DNA of 64,000 nucleotides from Panaeolus papilionaceus (taxonomy: Eukaryota > Basidiomycota > Agaricomycetes > Agaricales): assembly GCA_015501605.1 (NCBI GenBank), contig JADNRZ010000002.1:2480001-2544000 (forward strand). Direction: 5' to 3'. Below are positions 45,095-55,450 of this stretch, piece after piece. The notes beneath the pieces are model-generated. The model did not search any database, had not been told where the DNA came from, and saw only the letters and a list, made by a program, of their open reading frames with translations. Every line of letters begins with the position of its first letter. Position 1 is the first letter of the stretch. The position numbers and the translations under genes are program-made.

Positions 45095-46883
45095 TTACTC
45101 GAGGATAAAAATACCAGCAGCACCCATCCCAGTTCCAATGCACATTGACGTCAACAAAACCTGTGAAACCCCCAAACAACCATCATTCACTCATCAGTTC
45201 CATTCAAACAACAAAGGAAACACGAATGTCAGTATTGCTTACCTTGCCATTCCTGCGTCGCAATGCGTTCAGTCCAGTAGCAATCTGTCGTGCACCTGTG
45301 CAACGTGGATAACGGCCACATCATCAGTCCAACTTTCTAAATATATCGTCGAGACAAAAGTTACTCATCTAGCGGGTGTCCAAATGCGATTGCTCCACCA
45401 TTCACATTCACCTATCTTTGTGTGAGTAAAAACTATTTTTTTGAACGGCTTCAACCCAGCCGACCTTTTCCCTGCACAAAACAGAGTTTGTGAGTCCCAC
45501 CTCTTTCGAGACTAAGATTCTAGAGCTTGCATACCTTGGAATATCCAATGCCTTGATTGTATACAGGCATTGTGACGCGAAAGCCTCATTGATCTAAGTG
45601 CTGCGTTAATGACCAAAAATATATCTTCAATGTCAGCTCACCTCGAAAAGGTCAACATCATCCAATGTCAATCCTGCATTCTTCAGAGCAAGGGGAATAG
45701 CATAAACGGGGCCAACACCCATAATACGGGGCGGAACACCTTTACTCGCCGTGTTAGCCAAGTTGATTAGAAATGTCGGTCAAATCTCACCAGCAACAGC
45801 AGTGGTAATATATTTAGCCAGGATAGGGAGACCGCGTTGCTCTGCTTCGTGTCTGGTCATTACAAGAACAGCCGCAGCTCCGTCTGTAATCTGACTCGCG
45901 TTTCCACCTGTCGTCGTTGAATTTCCCCATTGCGGGAAAGCTGACTTGATCTTCGCAAGTCCCTCCTTGGTGGTTCCATAACGAATACCATCGTCGTCAC
46001 TTATTACAACAGGGACGCGTCTGCCAGAGTTTGCCTCTTTCTGGAGGACAGTGAATGGGGCAATTTCCTCGGCAAAGTATCCTGCCTTTTGGGCAGCTTC
46101 GGCTTTTTGGAATGATTCGGCGGCAAAAGCATCTTGTTCTTCTCTCGTGACATTGAACTCTGCCGCGACATTCTCGCTGGTCCATCCCATGCGCTCTTTG
46201 CAATCCTTAGAGGCTGGGTTGCAAGAGATAAGGTCGCTAAACTCGGGTCCTCCTCTATCGGGACTGTTGGAACGCAGTATCAATACTGTTTGGACGATGG
46301 GCACAGACAAAGAAATAGTGTGCGTACTTTTCCGACATGCTCTCAACACCGATGGCGAGACCGATTTTTATCTGACCGGACTTGACTTGGTTGGCCACCG
46401 TAGTCACCGCCATTAAGCCACTGGAGCAGAATCTATTGATGATTTGCACAGGTACGGTATCGGGATAACCAGCTGCAAGCATGGCAGCACGGGCAAAATA
46501 TGCAGCATCCGGTGTCAATACGGTACCGACACAAACATCACCGATAGCTGCTGGCTCTACACTAGACCTAGCAGCGACGACCTACTCGAACACTTAACGC
46601 TTGTCCGATGAACCGGTGCTGCATGAAACACGTACCTTGAACATTTCAAGCATGAGCTCGTCAGTCCTGTCATAAATAACTAATTATAGGTGCATGTAAT
46701 GAAGAGGTTTTGGTTTCAATCGTACCTAGCATCTTTGAAACCACCCTTTTTAGCCTTGCACAACGGAGACCTGAGGGCTAGGGTGATGACCACATCATCT
46801 GGGTGCTTGGCTTCTAGAGCAGCTAAACCACCTGGTGCAAGGTTAGTGGTGAAGTGGGCAGCAAGCTGCTTGACTCTTTGCAT
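45095..46883 (-). CDS. 3-ketoacyl-CoA thiolase, peroxisomal (PTS2 signal)
   Basis: Multi-exon gene from ATG 46883 to TAA 45095-45097. The N-terminus MQRVKQLAAHF has the PTS2 pattern R-V-x5-H-F, pointing to peroxisomal import via Pex7. Thiolase landmarks in order: GDVCVGTVL, IINRFCSSGLMAV (nucleophilic Cys), IGLAIGVESMSE, NVTREEQDAFA, GNASQITDGAAAVLVM, VDLFEINEAFASQ, NVNGGAIAFGHPLGCTGAR (catalytic His) and the terminal SMCIGTGMGAAGIF (second Cys). It cleaves 3-ketoacyl-CoA to acetyl-CoA and shortened acyl-CoA in peroxisomal beta-oxidation. A non-ATG frame extends upstream of 46883. The PTS2 makes the 46883 start the better choice. Confidence 0.95.
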
Positions 46884-47249
46884 AGTTTTATGGGGAAAAG
46901 AAAGAGAGAAAGTAAGGTGAGGTGGCCGACGCACTCGGACGGGTAGTAGTAGGTTCGACTGGTTAGTTCCTGCCGTGAGTTGATCATGGAAGCACTATTG
47001 CTGATGTCATTGGATTAAGGTGGTCTGTCCCCTGTATTTGGGTTTGCTTGGCAAACACCTCTCCATGTCCTGTTCATGACTGTCTTTACACGTTTCTCAT
47101 CAAAACAAAGCTGATGCATTGACGATTTGAATATTGCTCTGGGGCTGTTCGACGAATATTGGTATTGGTTTAATTACTTGACATCCTCTTTCTACGTCTT
47201 GTGGTTTTTTTTTCTTGCTTGCTGCTTCAACAACTTAATTATCCGAGTG
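46884..47249. promoter_or_regulatory. bidirectional promoter, thiolase and ceramide glucosyltransferase
   Basis: 366 bp between divergent ATGs. Contains a CT-rich stretch upstream of the thiolase start on the minus strand. I see no oleate-response element clearly. Confidence 0.35.
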
Positions 47250-48588
47250 ATGCCAATGTCAACGGAAGCCGTGTGGTACACCGTATCCATTCTCGCCTTA
47301 ATTTGGTATCTGGCTTTATGGGCTATAGGCTTACTAGGTTGCCAATCAGCGTATGTTGATACCTTTATCACCATGTTCAACTTTTGAATGCTAAGCTTCT
47401 CGAAAACACCAGTCGTCGGAGGTACCGAAACAGGCCATCTTCTCAACTTTCAACCAGGGATCGAAGGAACGCTCCTGGAGTATCCATTTTACGCCCATTG
47501 AAAGGGCTAGACACGAACCTTTACGAAAACCTTGAATCAACATTCAAGCAAGATTACCCAAACTACGAAATCATATTTTCCGTCGCCGAGGAGGACGACG
47601 AAGCTTTGCACGTCGTGGATGCACTCGTGAAACGATACCCTCAAGTGAAGACATCTATTATTGTCGGTATGTGTTCACTCGTTTTGCAGTACACCAGAAA
47701 ACCATTTATTTCGTTGCAGGTGAAGAGGTTGTAGGAATCAATCCCAAGGTCAACAACCTAATACGCCCATTCCGTCGCGCCGCTCATGACATTCTCTGGG
47801 TCATCGACTCCGGGGTCATGGTTGATTCCGGTACCCTGAGCAGGAGTGTAGATGTCCTCACCGGTTCACTCTCCAAACGACAATCGAATCCAGTTGCTCT
47901 TGTCCACCACGTCCCCTTTGCTCTTGTTCACGAGTCTTCGATCGGAACGCAGATTGAGGCTGCATTCCTAAACACCAATCATGCCAAAATGTACATCGCC
48001 ATCAACACTGTCGGCATCGAGTCTTGCGTCGTCGGAAAATCCAACATGTACCGCCGCTCTGACGTCGAACGCCTAAACGCCTCCATGATGCCCACGCGTC
48101 AACAAATTTCTCAAAATCATGAAACTGCACTTTATGGCCTGCCAGCGTTCGGCAAATTCCTGGCAGAGGACAACATGATAGCTGCTGCATTGTGGCACGA
48201 ACTTGGCCTAAGGCACGACCTTTCCTGTGATATTGCAAGGAATATCATTGGGAACATGTCTTTTATGGATTACGTATGGAGAAGAGTGCGATGGATTCGT
48301 GTGCGCAAGCATATGGTTCTTGCTGCCACTCTATTAGAACCGCTCACAGAATCCTTAGCCCTTCTTCTCATCGGTTCTTTTGCCTTTAGTTCACTCCTAA
48401 ATGTCCCGGCATGGATATTCTGTCCTTTCCATGTCATCCTGTGGCTGATAGTTGATCTTGATGTGTATGCATCTCTTGCAGGCCATCATATGTCAAAGGA
48501 CTCGTTTCCGGCGTTTTTAGCTGCGTACATTGCCCGAGAAGTTCTAGCATTTCCATCTGGTTTATTGCAGTGTTTGGGAACGAAATAA
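47250..48588 (+). CDS. ceramide glucosyltransferase (glucosylceramide synthase)
   Basis: Three exons (47250-47350, 47413-47666, 47720-48588) give 407 aa in phase. An N-terminal membrane helix (VSILALIWYLALWAIGLL) precedes the GT2 domain GVSILRPLKGLDTNLYENL, YPNYEIIFSVAEEDDEAL, WVIDSGVMVDSGTL, and the D3 segment FLAEDNMIAAALW. The processive-type RxxRW motif is at RRVRWIRVRK. C-terminal helices (LLEPLTESLALLLIGSFAF and VPAWIFCPFHVILWLIV) are typical of fungal GCS. The enzyme transfers glucose from UDP-glucose to ceramide at the Golgi/ER membrane. Acceptor choice 47412 restores the family's ARRRY sequence; an AG 18 nt upstream does not. No signs of truncation. Confidence 0.92.
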
Positions 48589-49030
48589 TCTGGCGTGGAC
48601 AGAGGTATGAAGTATTTCAAAACGGGGAAGCGCGTCTTGCTTCCAGCAGCAATAGTTGGTTAAAGACGTCTAGTAGCACTAGAGAGTACCACTGAATGTG
48701 TGATACCCAATATAACTATCGACTGAATAATTTACATGTGTTTTTATTAGATATTAAATGAATTAGATATGTCGTAATATAAGGAGTGAGATAACGAAAG
48801 GACTGTGAGCGAAAGATTGGGGATAATTAGTGGCTCTAGGTAGATGAGGGGATTAAGGTTGTGAGTAGGTAGGTAGTAAGTAAGAGAGAGAGAGACGGTT
48901 ATCGTCATAGTCCGTTCGTAAGGTATCATGTAAGAAATGTTCCAAGGGAGTGGCTAAAAAAGTTCCAAGATAGAATGACCCGGCGTATTAGAGGGAAAAA
49001 TAAGGAAAGCAGGCGACAGTTCGTGTGATG
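48589..49030. other. intergenic with simple repeats between convergent genes
   Basis: 442 bp. A (GTAG)n-like tract at about 48862-48880 runs into GTAAGTAA and a short (AG)n run ending near 48893. Otherwise AT-rich 3' flank. Confidence 0.55.
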
Positions 49031-49876
49031 TTATATTGCTGGGCGAAAGCGAGAATTACGCTGGATGCGGTAGTTGTAAATCATGACAACCTCTTCAAAG
49101 AAGGCGTCGGACCATTCTTGACAGACAGACAGAGCGGTGGCGCGAAGGCGCACTTTGTCCCCATCTTCTGTTTCAAAGGGTACTGATTCACCGGTCCTAT
49201 TCTTTTGACGTTCGTTCGAGAACCAATTCTTTACTTGTTTGTACGCGCTGAAAATTTTAAAAATAAGTTTAGACCAAGTTACAGAAAGTAGGGAAACGAT
49301 CAATAGTACTTACCGATGAATAATGATGGCCAACAATACCATCCAAGATTCGCACGGATACATGGTAATCTCGTCGTAGACCATTCTGAGGACCATTAAT
49401 TGACGTTCATTGACTGGAGAGTTGTCTAGGGACTTTATTTTCGTTGCTTTGTCAAGAAGCTCTTTCCTTCTAGCTGCGAGATGAAGCTTTGCCTTGAGAT
49501 GTATGTCATTAGTTCTGCGCGTACGACGTCTTGAATGATGTCTGATGAAAGGAACGAAGTGGGAATCAGAACCGGTGATGTGGTTTGGCGTGTTGAGGTG
49601 TTTCAATGGTGATGCTTCTGACTCTGATACCTCTGAAGGGTTTGCACAAGGAATGTGCAAACTTGCTACGTCTGGTAAACAAGGAGGTAGAGATGAAGAC
49701 CTTCTTGTTCTAGGTGACGGTGATGAAGAAGAAGACGCGACAGAGATATTGTCCGAGTCGTTTGTGAAAGGTTCGTCTGAATGCATTGAAACCACGCTGG
49801 CAAGAAGTAGAAGAGGACCTGATTTTGTTGTATGGGATGGTGAGTAATGAGGGGGTTGAGTGGATGAGTGTGTCAT
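49031..49876 (-). CDS. homeodomain transcription factor
   Basis: Two exons from ATG 49876 to the stop at 49031. The N-terminal half is Ser/Pro-rich and disordered (SVASSSSSPSPRTRRSSS), with a basic patch RHHSRRRTRRTN. The homeodomain is at the exon junction: helix 1-2 region RQLMVLRMVYDEITMYPCESWMVLLAI, then helix 3 AYKQVKNWFSNERQKNR with the invariant W48, F49, N51 and R53. The intron splits just before helix 3. After the domain is a short C-terminal region (SVCQEWSDAFFEEVVMIY) that looks helical. Helices 1 and 2 are short of some standard landmarks. Target and role are unknown; it does not look like the HD1/HD2 mating-type factors, and no partner HD gene is next to it. Confidence 0.85.
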
Positions 49877-50205
49877 AATTAAATCGTTAAAAGAGTGAAA
49901 TGATTTCTTTATAAAAAAGAAGAGAATTAATAATAAAAAGAATGAATGAAGGCGACTAGCGCATGAATGGGAACAGAGAGAGACAGAGACAGAGAAGAGC
50001 CCGAGAGAGAGAGAGAAGAAAGGAGGATATCAATAAAAAGTGAATGATATCAATTTCAACGTCCCTTTTAAATAGATAAATTAAAAGAAAACAAGAGAAA
50101 TTGACCCTGTGTATCAACTACTCGGTGTTTGCCGATATTGTCCCATGCCACTTTTAGAACAAGCAAGATCTTTTGTTCACAACCAACCACCTTGTTCTCT
50201 CTTTT
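49877..50205. promoter_or_regulatory. bidirectional promoter with GA/purine tract, homeodomain gene and SEC3
   Basis: 329 bp. A near-perfect purine tract (AGAGAC and GA repeats) spans about 49978-50021. It reads as a CT tract on the homeodomain gene's coding strand. Confidence 0.5.
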
Positions 50206-53200
50206 ATGAGTATGGCAGATCAACGTCAGAATATCATCAATTCCGTATTTTCAAGGAGAAATGCTGCAGGTAATCTAGAGGAATCTTACGTTTCTCATGT
50301 AAAAATTTGGGAGGACGCTGGAACAGAGGCTGGTGGTCGTAAACCAAGATACATCCTCCTGTCTCGTATGTCCACCTTTCCAACATCCACTCCAACAAAT
50401 CAATCATATATGTCTTCTTTTTCTCAGAGGCGAATAACGGTTCAGGTTTTATTCACAAGTCAAAATTGAATACCAATGGCACTTTCTCCGTTGGAAAGAC
50501 TTGGAAGTTATCTGAACTTAGAGCTGTCGTCGTTGTCAATGTGCGTAAGATTACAATTCATGTCCCATGTCCACCACCAGCGAATTTCTATCTTAGTCGT
50601 ATTAGCCTTTAGCTTTCAACATAACTCTATCAAGAACATACAAGTGGCAGACTGAAAATCGTGATGATCAAGCAGCTTTCCTCGAGGCTTTGGTTCGTCT
50701 ATTCCGTACAATAACTAACGGTCAGGTACCGTTACAACTGGATGGAGTACCTGATTTTGATGTAGCACAATGTAGGCCACATTCACTTTCACTACCCTTC
50801 ATTAATCAAAGGCGTTCATAGTGAATGGTTCATCGCGAGATGCAAGGTCCACTAATACCCCTTCACCCACAACACTTCGTCCATCAAGAGTACAACCTTC
50901 CCGCGCCCCATCTTCACAACACCTTGAGCAAGAGTCATCCAAGCGCCCGAGCTCCCCAGCCCAGAAATCAAGGAACGGTTATGCCAGACCTGAATCACCA
51001 GCATCTCTCCGAGATCATCGCCCACCTTCCATCGTCGTACCCCCCGTTGTCGCCCCATTGCAACCACGCCCGAGGAAACTATCTGTATCAAATGGCCCAT
51101 CTTCTCAACCCAATAACGAAGCGCTATCTCGGTAACTTGCATCCATCCTTCACTGTCTTCTTCCTAACCATCCTACAGCGCTTCCAAAGATGCTATACCC
51201 ATTCCCAGACAACCAGTGACCAGCAGGACGAGTACTTCTTCGCCACCGCCTGATCCCCGCGCTCGAGCCGTCCGGATAGATAATACCAATAAAGAGACAG
51301 CGAGGAAAGACAATAATGCACGCATTTCTTACTTTGACCCTTCGAATCAGGCAATGTTGGACAGGCTTATTGCAGGCTCAGATACTCAGATTGACGCCGA
51401 AGGGGAGGATGACAACGCCCAAGACACTCTTGCAAACGTAGAGGAGATGATTGAAGGCTATGAGTGGGCCAGTGACGATGTCATCGGAAGGAAGATGTCG
51501 AAAGGCGCTGTGGATCTAATCGAAGCGAGGCTCTTGGACGAGCTTATGGCTTTGGAAAAGGTAAGACTTGTTATGTCTGCAGTTCGTCAGTCTCTGATGC
51601 CCCTCGATGCAGGCAAATATACACTCCTTCCTGGAATCGGATGATCGAGTGACAGTTGTGATGAAATGCATGGATGATGCTCTTGCAGAGCTTGACACGA
51701 TGGAGAGTTTGGTGTCGTCCTACAAGATTCATCTAAATGTTCGCCCCAAGCTCCCCTGAGTTTTTCCCTTTTATCACTCACCACATCTCTATTGCAGGCA
51801 GTTAGTGATGATATATCATACATTCAATCACAAAACCGTGGCTTGCAAGTTCAAACCCAGAATCAGAAAGCACTCCTCGCAGAGCTGCAGAACCTATTGG
51901 TGCGTTGGGATCACCATCGCACTCAATGTTTCATTTATAACCTTCCTAACAGCGTACCGTTCACGTTGACCCATCTGCACTAGCCACCTTGACGCAAGAA
52001 TCGCTAGAAAAGAGTCAAAGCATTACCCGTTTGGAAGAGGCTGCCGTGCAACTCTACAAAGCCCTGCAGGCTGGAAAAGATACTGGTAAAACAGCCAAAC
52101 GTCTTTCTTTTTTGAATACCATCGGTGTGACTGAAATGTATCGTCGTAGACATGGCAGCCACCATGGAGAGATTACAAGAATACCGGACTCACAACGCGC
52201 AGTTCTGCAAGAGACTCTTTGACTTCTTATCAATCATGTTCATTGCTCAGGTGAGCTTCCTCTTCCCCACAGTTGTCGTTTGTAACTCACAAGCCATAGT
52301 CGCAACTACTTCTTGGTGACACAAGCGGACTTGTAAAGGGCTCTCCTTCGAAGCCCACTGCCGTATCACATCGCGACCTTGAGACTTATCTTGGGCGATA
52401 TTCTGGTCATATGCTCTATCTAAGAGAAATGGATGAGACTGTATATAGCAAGCTTTGCGGGGTGCGTAAGACAGTGTCATTCCTACGTCGTGTCTTAACT
52501 TTGGTTATTATAGGCGTACTTCTCCGCTTCAAGTGATCTTCACAGTGTTCAAATTAAAGCCCTCTTGGCTGCACATCTGAGTCTTGTGAAGAAAGGGCCT
52601 GAGGAGGAGACCGAACAGGGTAAGCACACAAGCGATTGGTTTGTGACGTCTTATATTCATCTATTACATCGATAGGCTTTGGGAGTGCGCAGCCGCCTCC
52701 CCTAACCGCCAGAGGAGCGGCTGGAATGCGTCGCGCAGGAACCCTTATTCGCTCACCTATAGAGAATAGGCAGCGAGAGCGAGACAAGGAAAAGGCACCA
52801 GACGGAGAACTGCGAGCATCAGAGGTATGTACAGTCGACATGTTTTTTAATTTTGTTTACCAGTTCAAACTGAATACGACTGCAGGTGTTTCGCATGTTT
52901 TTGGACCAAATTCTGAAACTTATCTATAGCGAAGATGATTTCGTGGCTGATTTCCTGCAAATTAATGATGCTGGCCTCACTTTTGCCGATTACATGGGTC
53001 TCGACAACTATTTCAGGCGGCAAGCAGCTCGCTCTACTTCCCTCAGTCCTTCAACACTGAAAATTGTTCGAGGCGCACTGGATTTGATATTTGGATTCCT
53101 TCCCACTGAACTAAAGTCGTGGCTAGACGCAGCCCTTGCTAAAGACAGCCTGTAAGTCATTCCGTTGCTTTGTATTGAGTGACCCTTACTGTTTTATTTT

Positions 53201-54335
53201 GTGATAGGGAAATTGTGGGAATAACAGTCTCCCTTGAGCGATTCATCGTGGATGCCGAGGAAAAGGGAAACCCCTTTGTCCTAAACTTTCTAGAAAAGCA
53301 GCACTCCCGACTGAAAATAGCCTTTGATCGACATGTTGTAAGTGCTGCATGCCGTGCTGCGTGCAACCCCCAGTGGTTACATTCTGACTTTGCCCTTTCT
53401 GACTAAATAGAACGGCCAATTGAAAGGAATTGAGCAAACCAAGCTGTCAAGCAAGAAGCGGAAAGGGGTTGCACAATTCATCAAGCATTTCTCGTCGTAT
53501 GCCGCCCGAGTTGAAGCGCAACTAATCGGAGCTAGTGCATTGGAAATACGCACCAGTGTTGATTCGGCTTATGAAAAGATCATTCAAGCCATGTTCGACT
53601 CCTTAAAGCAGATAGCAAAGCTGGAAGGAGAGGGGGAAGATAAGGGTCAACTCAATTATCACATCATCCTCATCGGTATGCATCATCATCTATCACGTTT
53701 TGACGTTGTCAATTCACTAATATAAATTGGCAGAAAATATGCATTTCTTTGTGGCGGAGGTGTCCCAGCTGGATATTCCATCCCTGTCACAGTCGACTCG
53801 ACGAGCGGAGGCTATCTATGAAGAGAGCTTGACGGCGTATATCAAGATTAGTTTCCGCAGGCCTTTCGGCAGGATCATTGTGAGTGCAATTGATCACTTG
53901 GAGAGAAAATGCAAGGAACTAAAAGACGATGACAAATACCATGATTTGATCTAGGACTTTTTTGAATCTCTTGATCGTGCTGCCAAGGACTCGAGTGATA
54001 TCACATCCAGTTCCAATTTCAACAAATCGGCCTTGCGAAAAGTTCTGAAGGACTACAGCTCGAAGGATGTACGCAAACACATTGACACGCTTTCAAAGAG
54101 GGTCGAAAAGCACTTTACAGAAGGTTTCGAGAAAGGTGGTGCCGATGAAGCTAACGGCCATTCATCTGGAACAATCGTGGCTGGTGTGTGGAAAGCGTGC
54201 GAAGAAGAGTTGGTGAGACTCACAGAGAGCTGGGCAGCACGCATAGCGCAATTATATGGGGACAGTGGTATTTCTCTAGAGTATACTGTAGCTGAAGTGG
54301 AGGGAGCCTTCCAACGACAGCGATTTGGTGTATGA
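50206..54335 (+). CDS. SEC3: exocyst complex subunit Sec3
   Basis: Multi-exon gene from ATG 50206 (MSMADQ; a second ATG is at 50212) to TGA 54333-54335. The N-terminal PIP2-binding PH-like domain contains VSHVKIWEDAG, RYILLS, VGKTWKLSELRAVVV and LAFNITLSRTYKWQTE. A long disordered Ser/Pro/Arg linker follows (PSRAPSSQHL..., RPRKLSV). Coiled-coil and helical segments are MLDRLIAGSDT, YEWASDDVIGRK, LLDELMALEK and ISYIQSQNRGLQVQTQNQKALLAELQNLL. The CorEx rods of the C-terminal half include YLGRYSGHMLYLREMDE, FRMFLDQILKLIYSEDDFV, FVLNFLEKQHSRLKIAFDRHV and SYAARVEAQLIGAS. Sec3 marks the plasma membrane site for exocyst tethering of secretory vesicles. Many introns, all consistent with GT-AG. Confidence 0.93.
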
Positions 54336-54437
54336 GTCCGACATGTATAGATATATATATTTTACTAATAAACTATTGGAAAGGAATGAAGCGTTTCGTG
54401 TCCAGGGACAACCCTGACAAGCGAAAGAGGAAACTAT

Positions 54438-55294
54438 CTAGGATGTTTGTGGAACAGGGAACGCAGGGGCCTTTTCAAAACCACTAGTGGTGGCTTCGGT
54501 GGAGGAGCTGTGAGCGCTGACGTTGCTTTGTTGACGGGACATGTTGGGGGTCGAGGTCGCTGATTGTTGAGATGCCGGTTGGAGGAAGTTCAAGGCTGTG
54601 CGCACGACCTCGGGAGACAAGAGAGAAGCAAGTCCAGAAGCTCCACCTTGTGTGCCAGTTTGAGGTTGACCTGCAGCTTGTCCTTGCGGACGGGACTTAT
54701 CAGCGAAAGACCAGATAAAGTTCCATAGTGCAGTAAGTTTGGCCTGGATGAAGGTGAGAATGTTGCGTTGAATGGCAACGATGCCAGCATCGAGCTCTGC
54801 CTCGTTTTTAGCGAAAAAGGGTTGAAGGTAAGTCTCATAAACCCAAGTTGAACCCTTTAATCCCCGAGAGTAAGCAAGCGAAACACGCAAAATTAAAAAC
54901 GGAGGGGAATGTGTGCAAACCTGAGTCTGAGGGAGGGCTAAGAATAGAAGGAAGGCAGTCTTGAGTTCCCAGTAGAATGGCAGCCTGCAGATAGGGCATT
55001 TGTGTAAATGGAAGCAGAAAAAATGAAGAAAATGAAGTACCAGCTAATGAACCATTCGGCGGTATATGTAACCGCCACAAAAGCGCCGGCGACAGACCAA
55101 TAGATACAAGACTTCTGTAATTCGGAAACATCCAAAGGTCGGCGGGATAAAGCTTTGAAAGTTGCGTAACAGGGTAAGAAAAACGCAAACCAGGCGCTAT
55201 ATGTAATATGTAAATTTAAATTAAAGGAGAAATATAATGTTGTTGATAAAATAGATGGTCACCTGAGAATCTGAGAGATAATGAACATGATCAT
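54438..55294 (-). CDS. Yop1/REEP/DP1 ER-shaping protein with Ser/Gln-rich C-tail
   Basis: Four exons from ATG 55294 (MIMFIISQILR) to the stop at 54438. The TB2/DP1/HVA22 domain is visible: SAWFAFFLPCYATFKAL, DVSELQKSCIYWSVAGAFVAVTYTAEWFISW, and LPFYWELKTAFLLFLALPQTQGSTWVYE with YLQPFFAKNEAELD. The TYLQPFF/NE sequence is the family signature after the second hairpin. Beyond residue ~115 the protein is Gln/Ser/Thr-rich (QGQAAGQPQTGTQGG...) and low complexity, longer than yeast Yop1. The domain forms hairpins that curve the tubular ER with reticulons. It is divergent from the Zn2Cys6 gene with 156 bp between starts. Fold is firm; function is by family. Confidence 0.92.
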
Positions 55295-55450
55295 GGTTGT
55301 ATAAAAGTTACAGGAACAAAACCCAAAAACGGATAGATAACAACATTCTATTTGTTTTTATTTGTAAGCCCATCCCTCATCGTACATCCCCAGTCACTCT
55401 AGTCACCAGTCCCATCTTTCCCCGCATCCCCTTCTTTCATTCCTCTCATC
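55295..55450. promoter_or_regulatory. bidirectional promoter, YOP1-type gene and Zn2Cys6 gene
   Basis: 156 bp. T/C-rich near the + strand start; no specific motif assigned. Confidence 0.35.

Noticed and set aside
49978..50021. purine tract as a possible transposon end or telomere-like repeat
   Set aside because: It is an irregular GA/AGAGAC simple repeat with no inverted partner, target-site duplication or TTAGGG unit.
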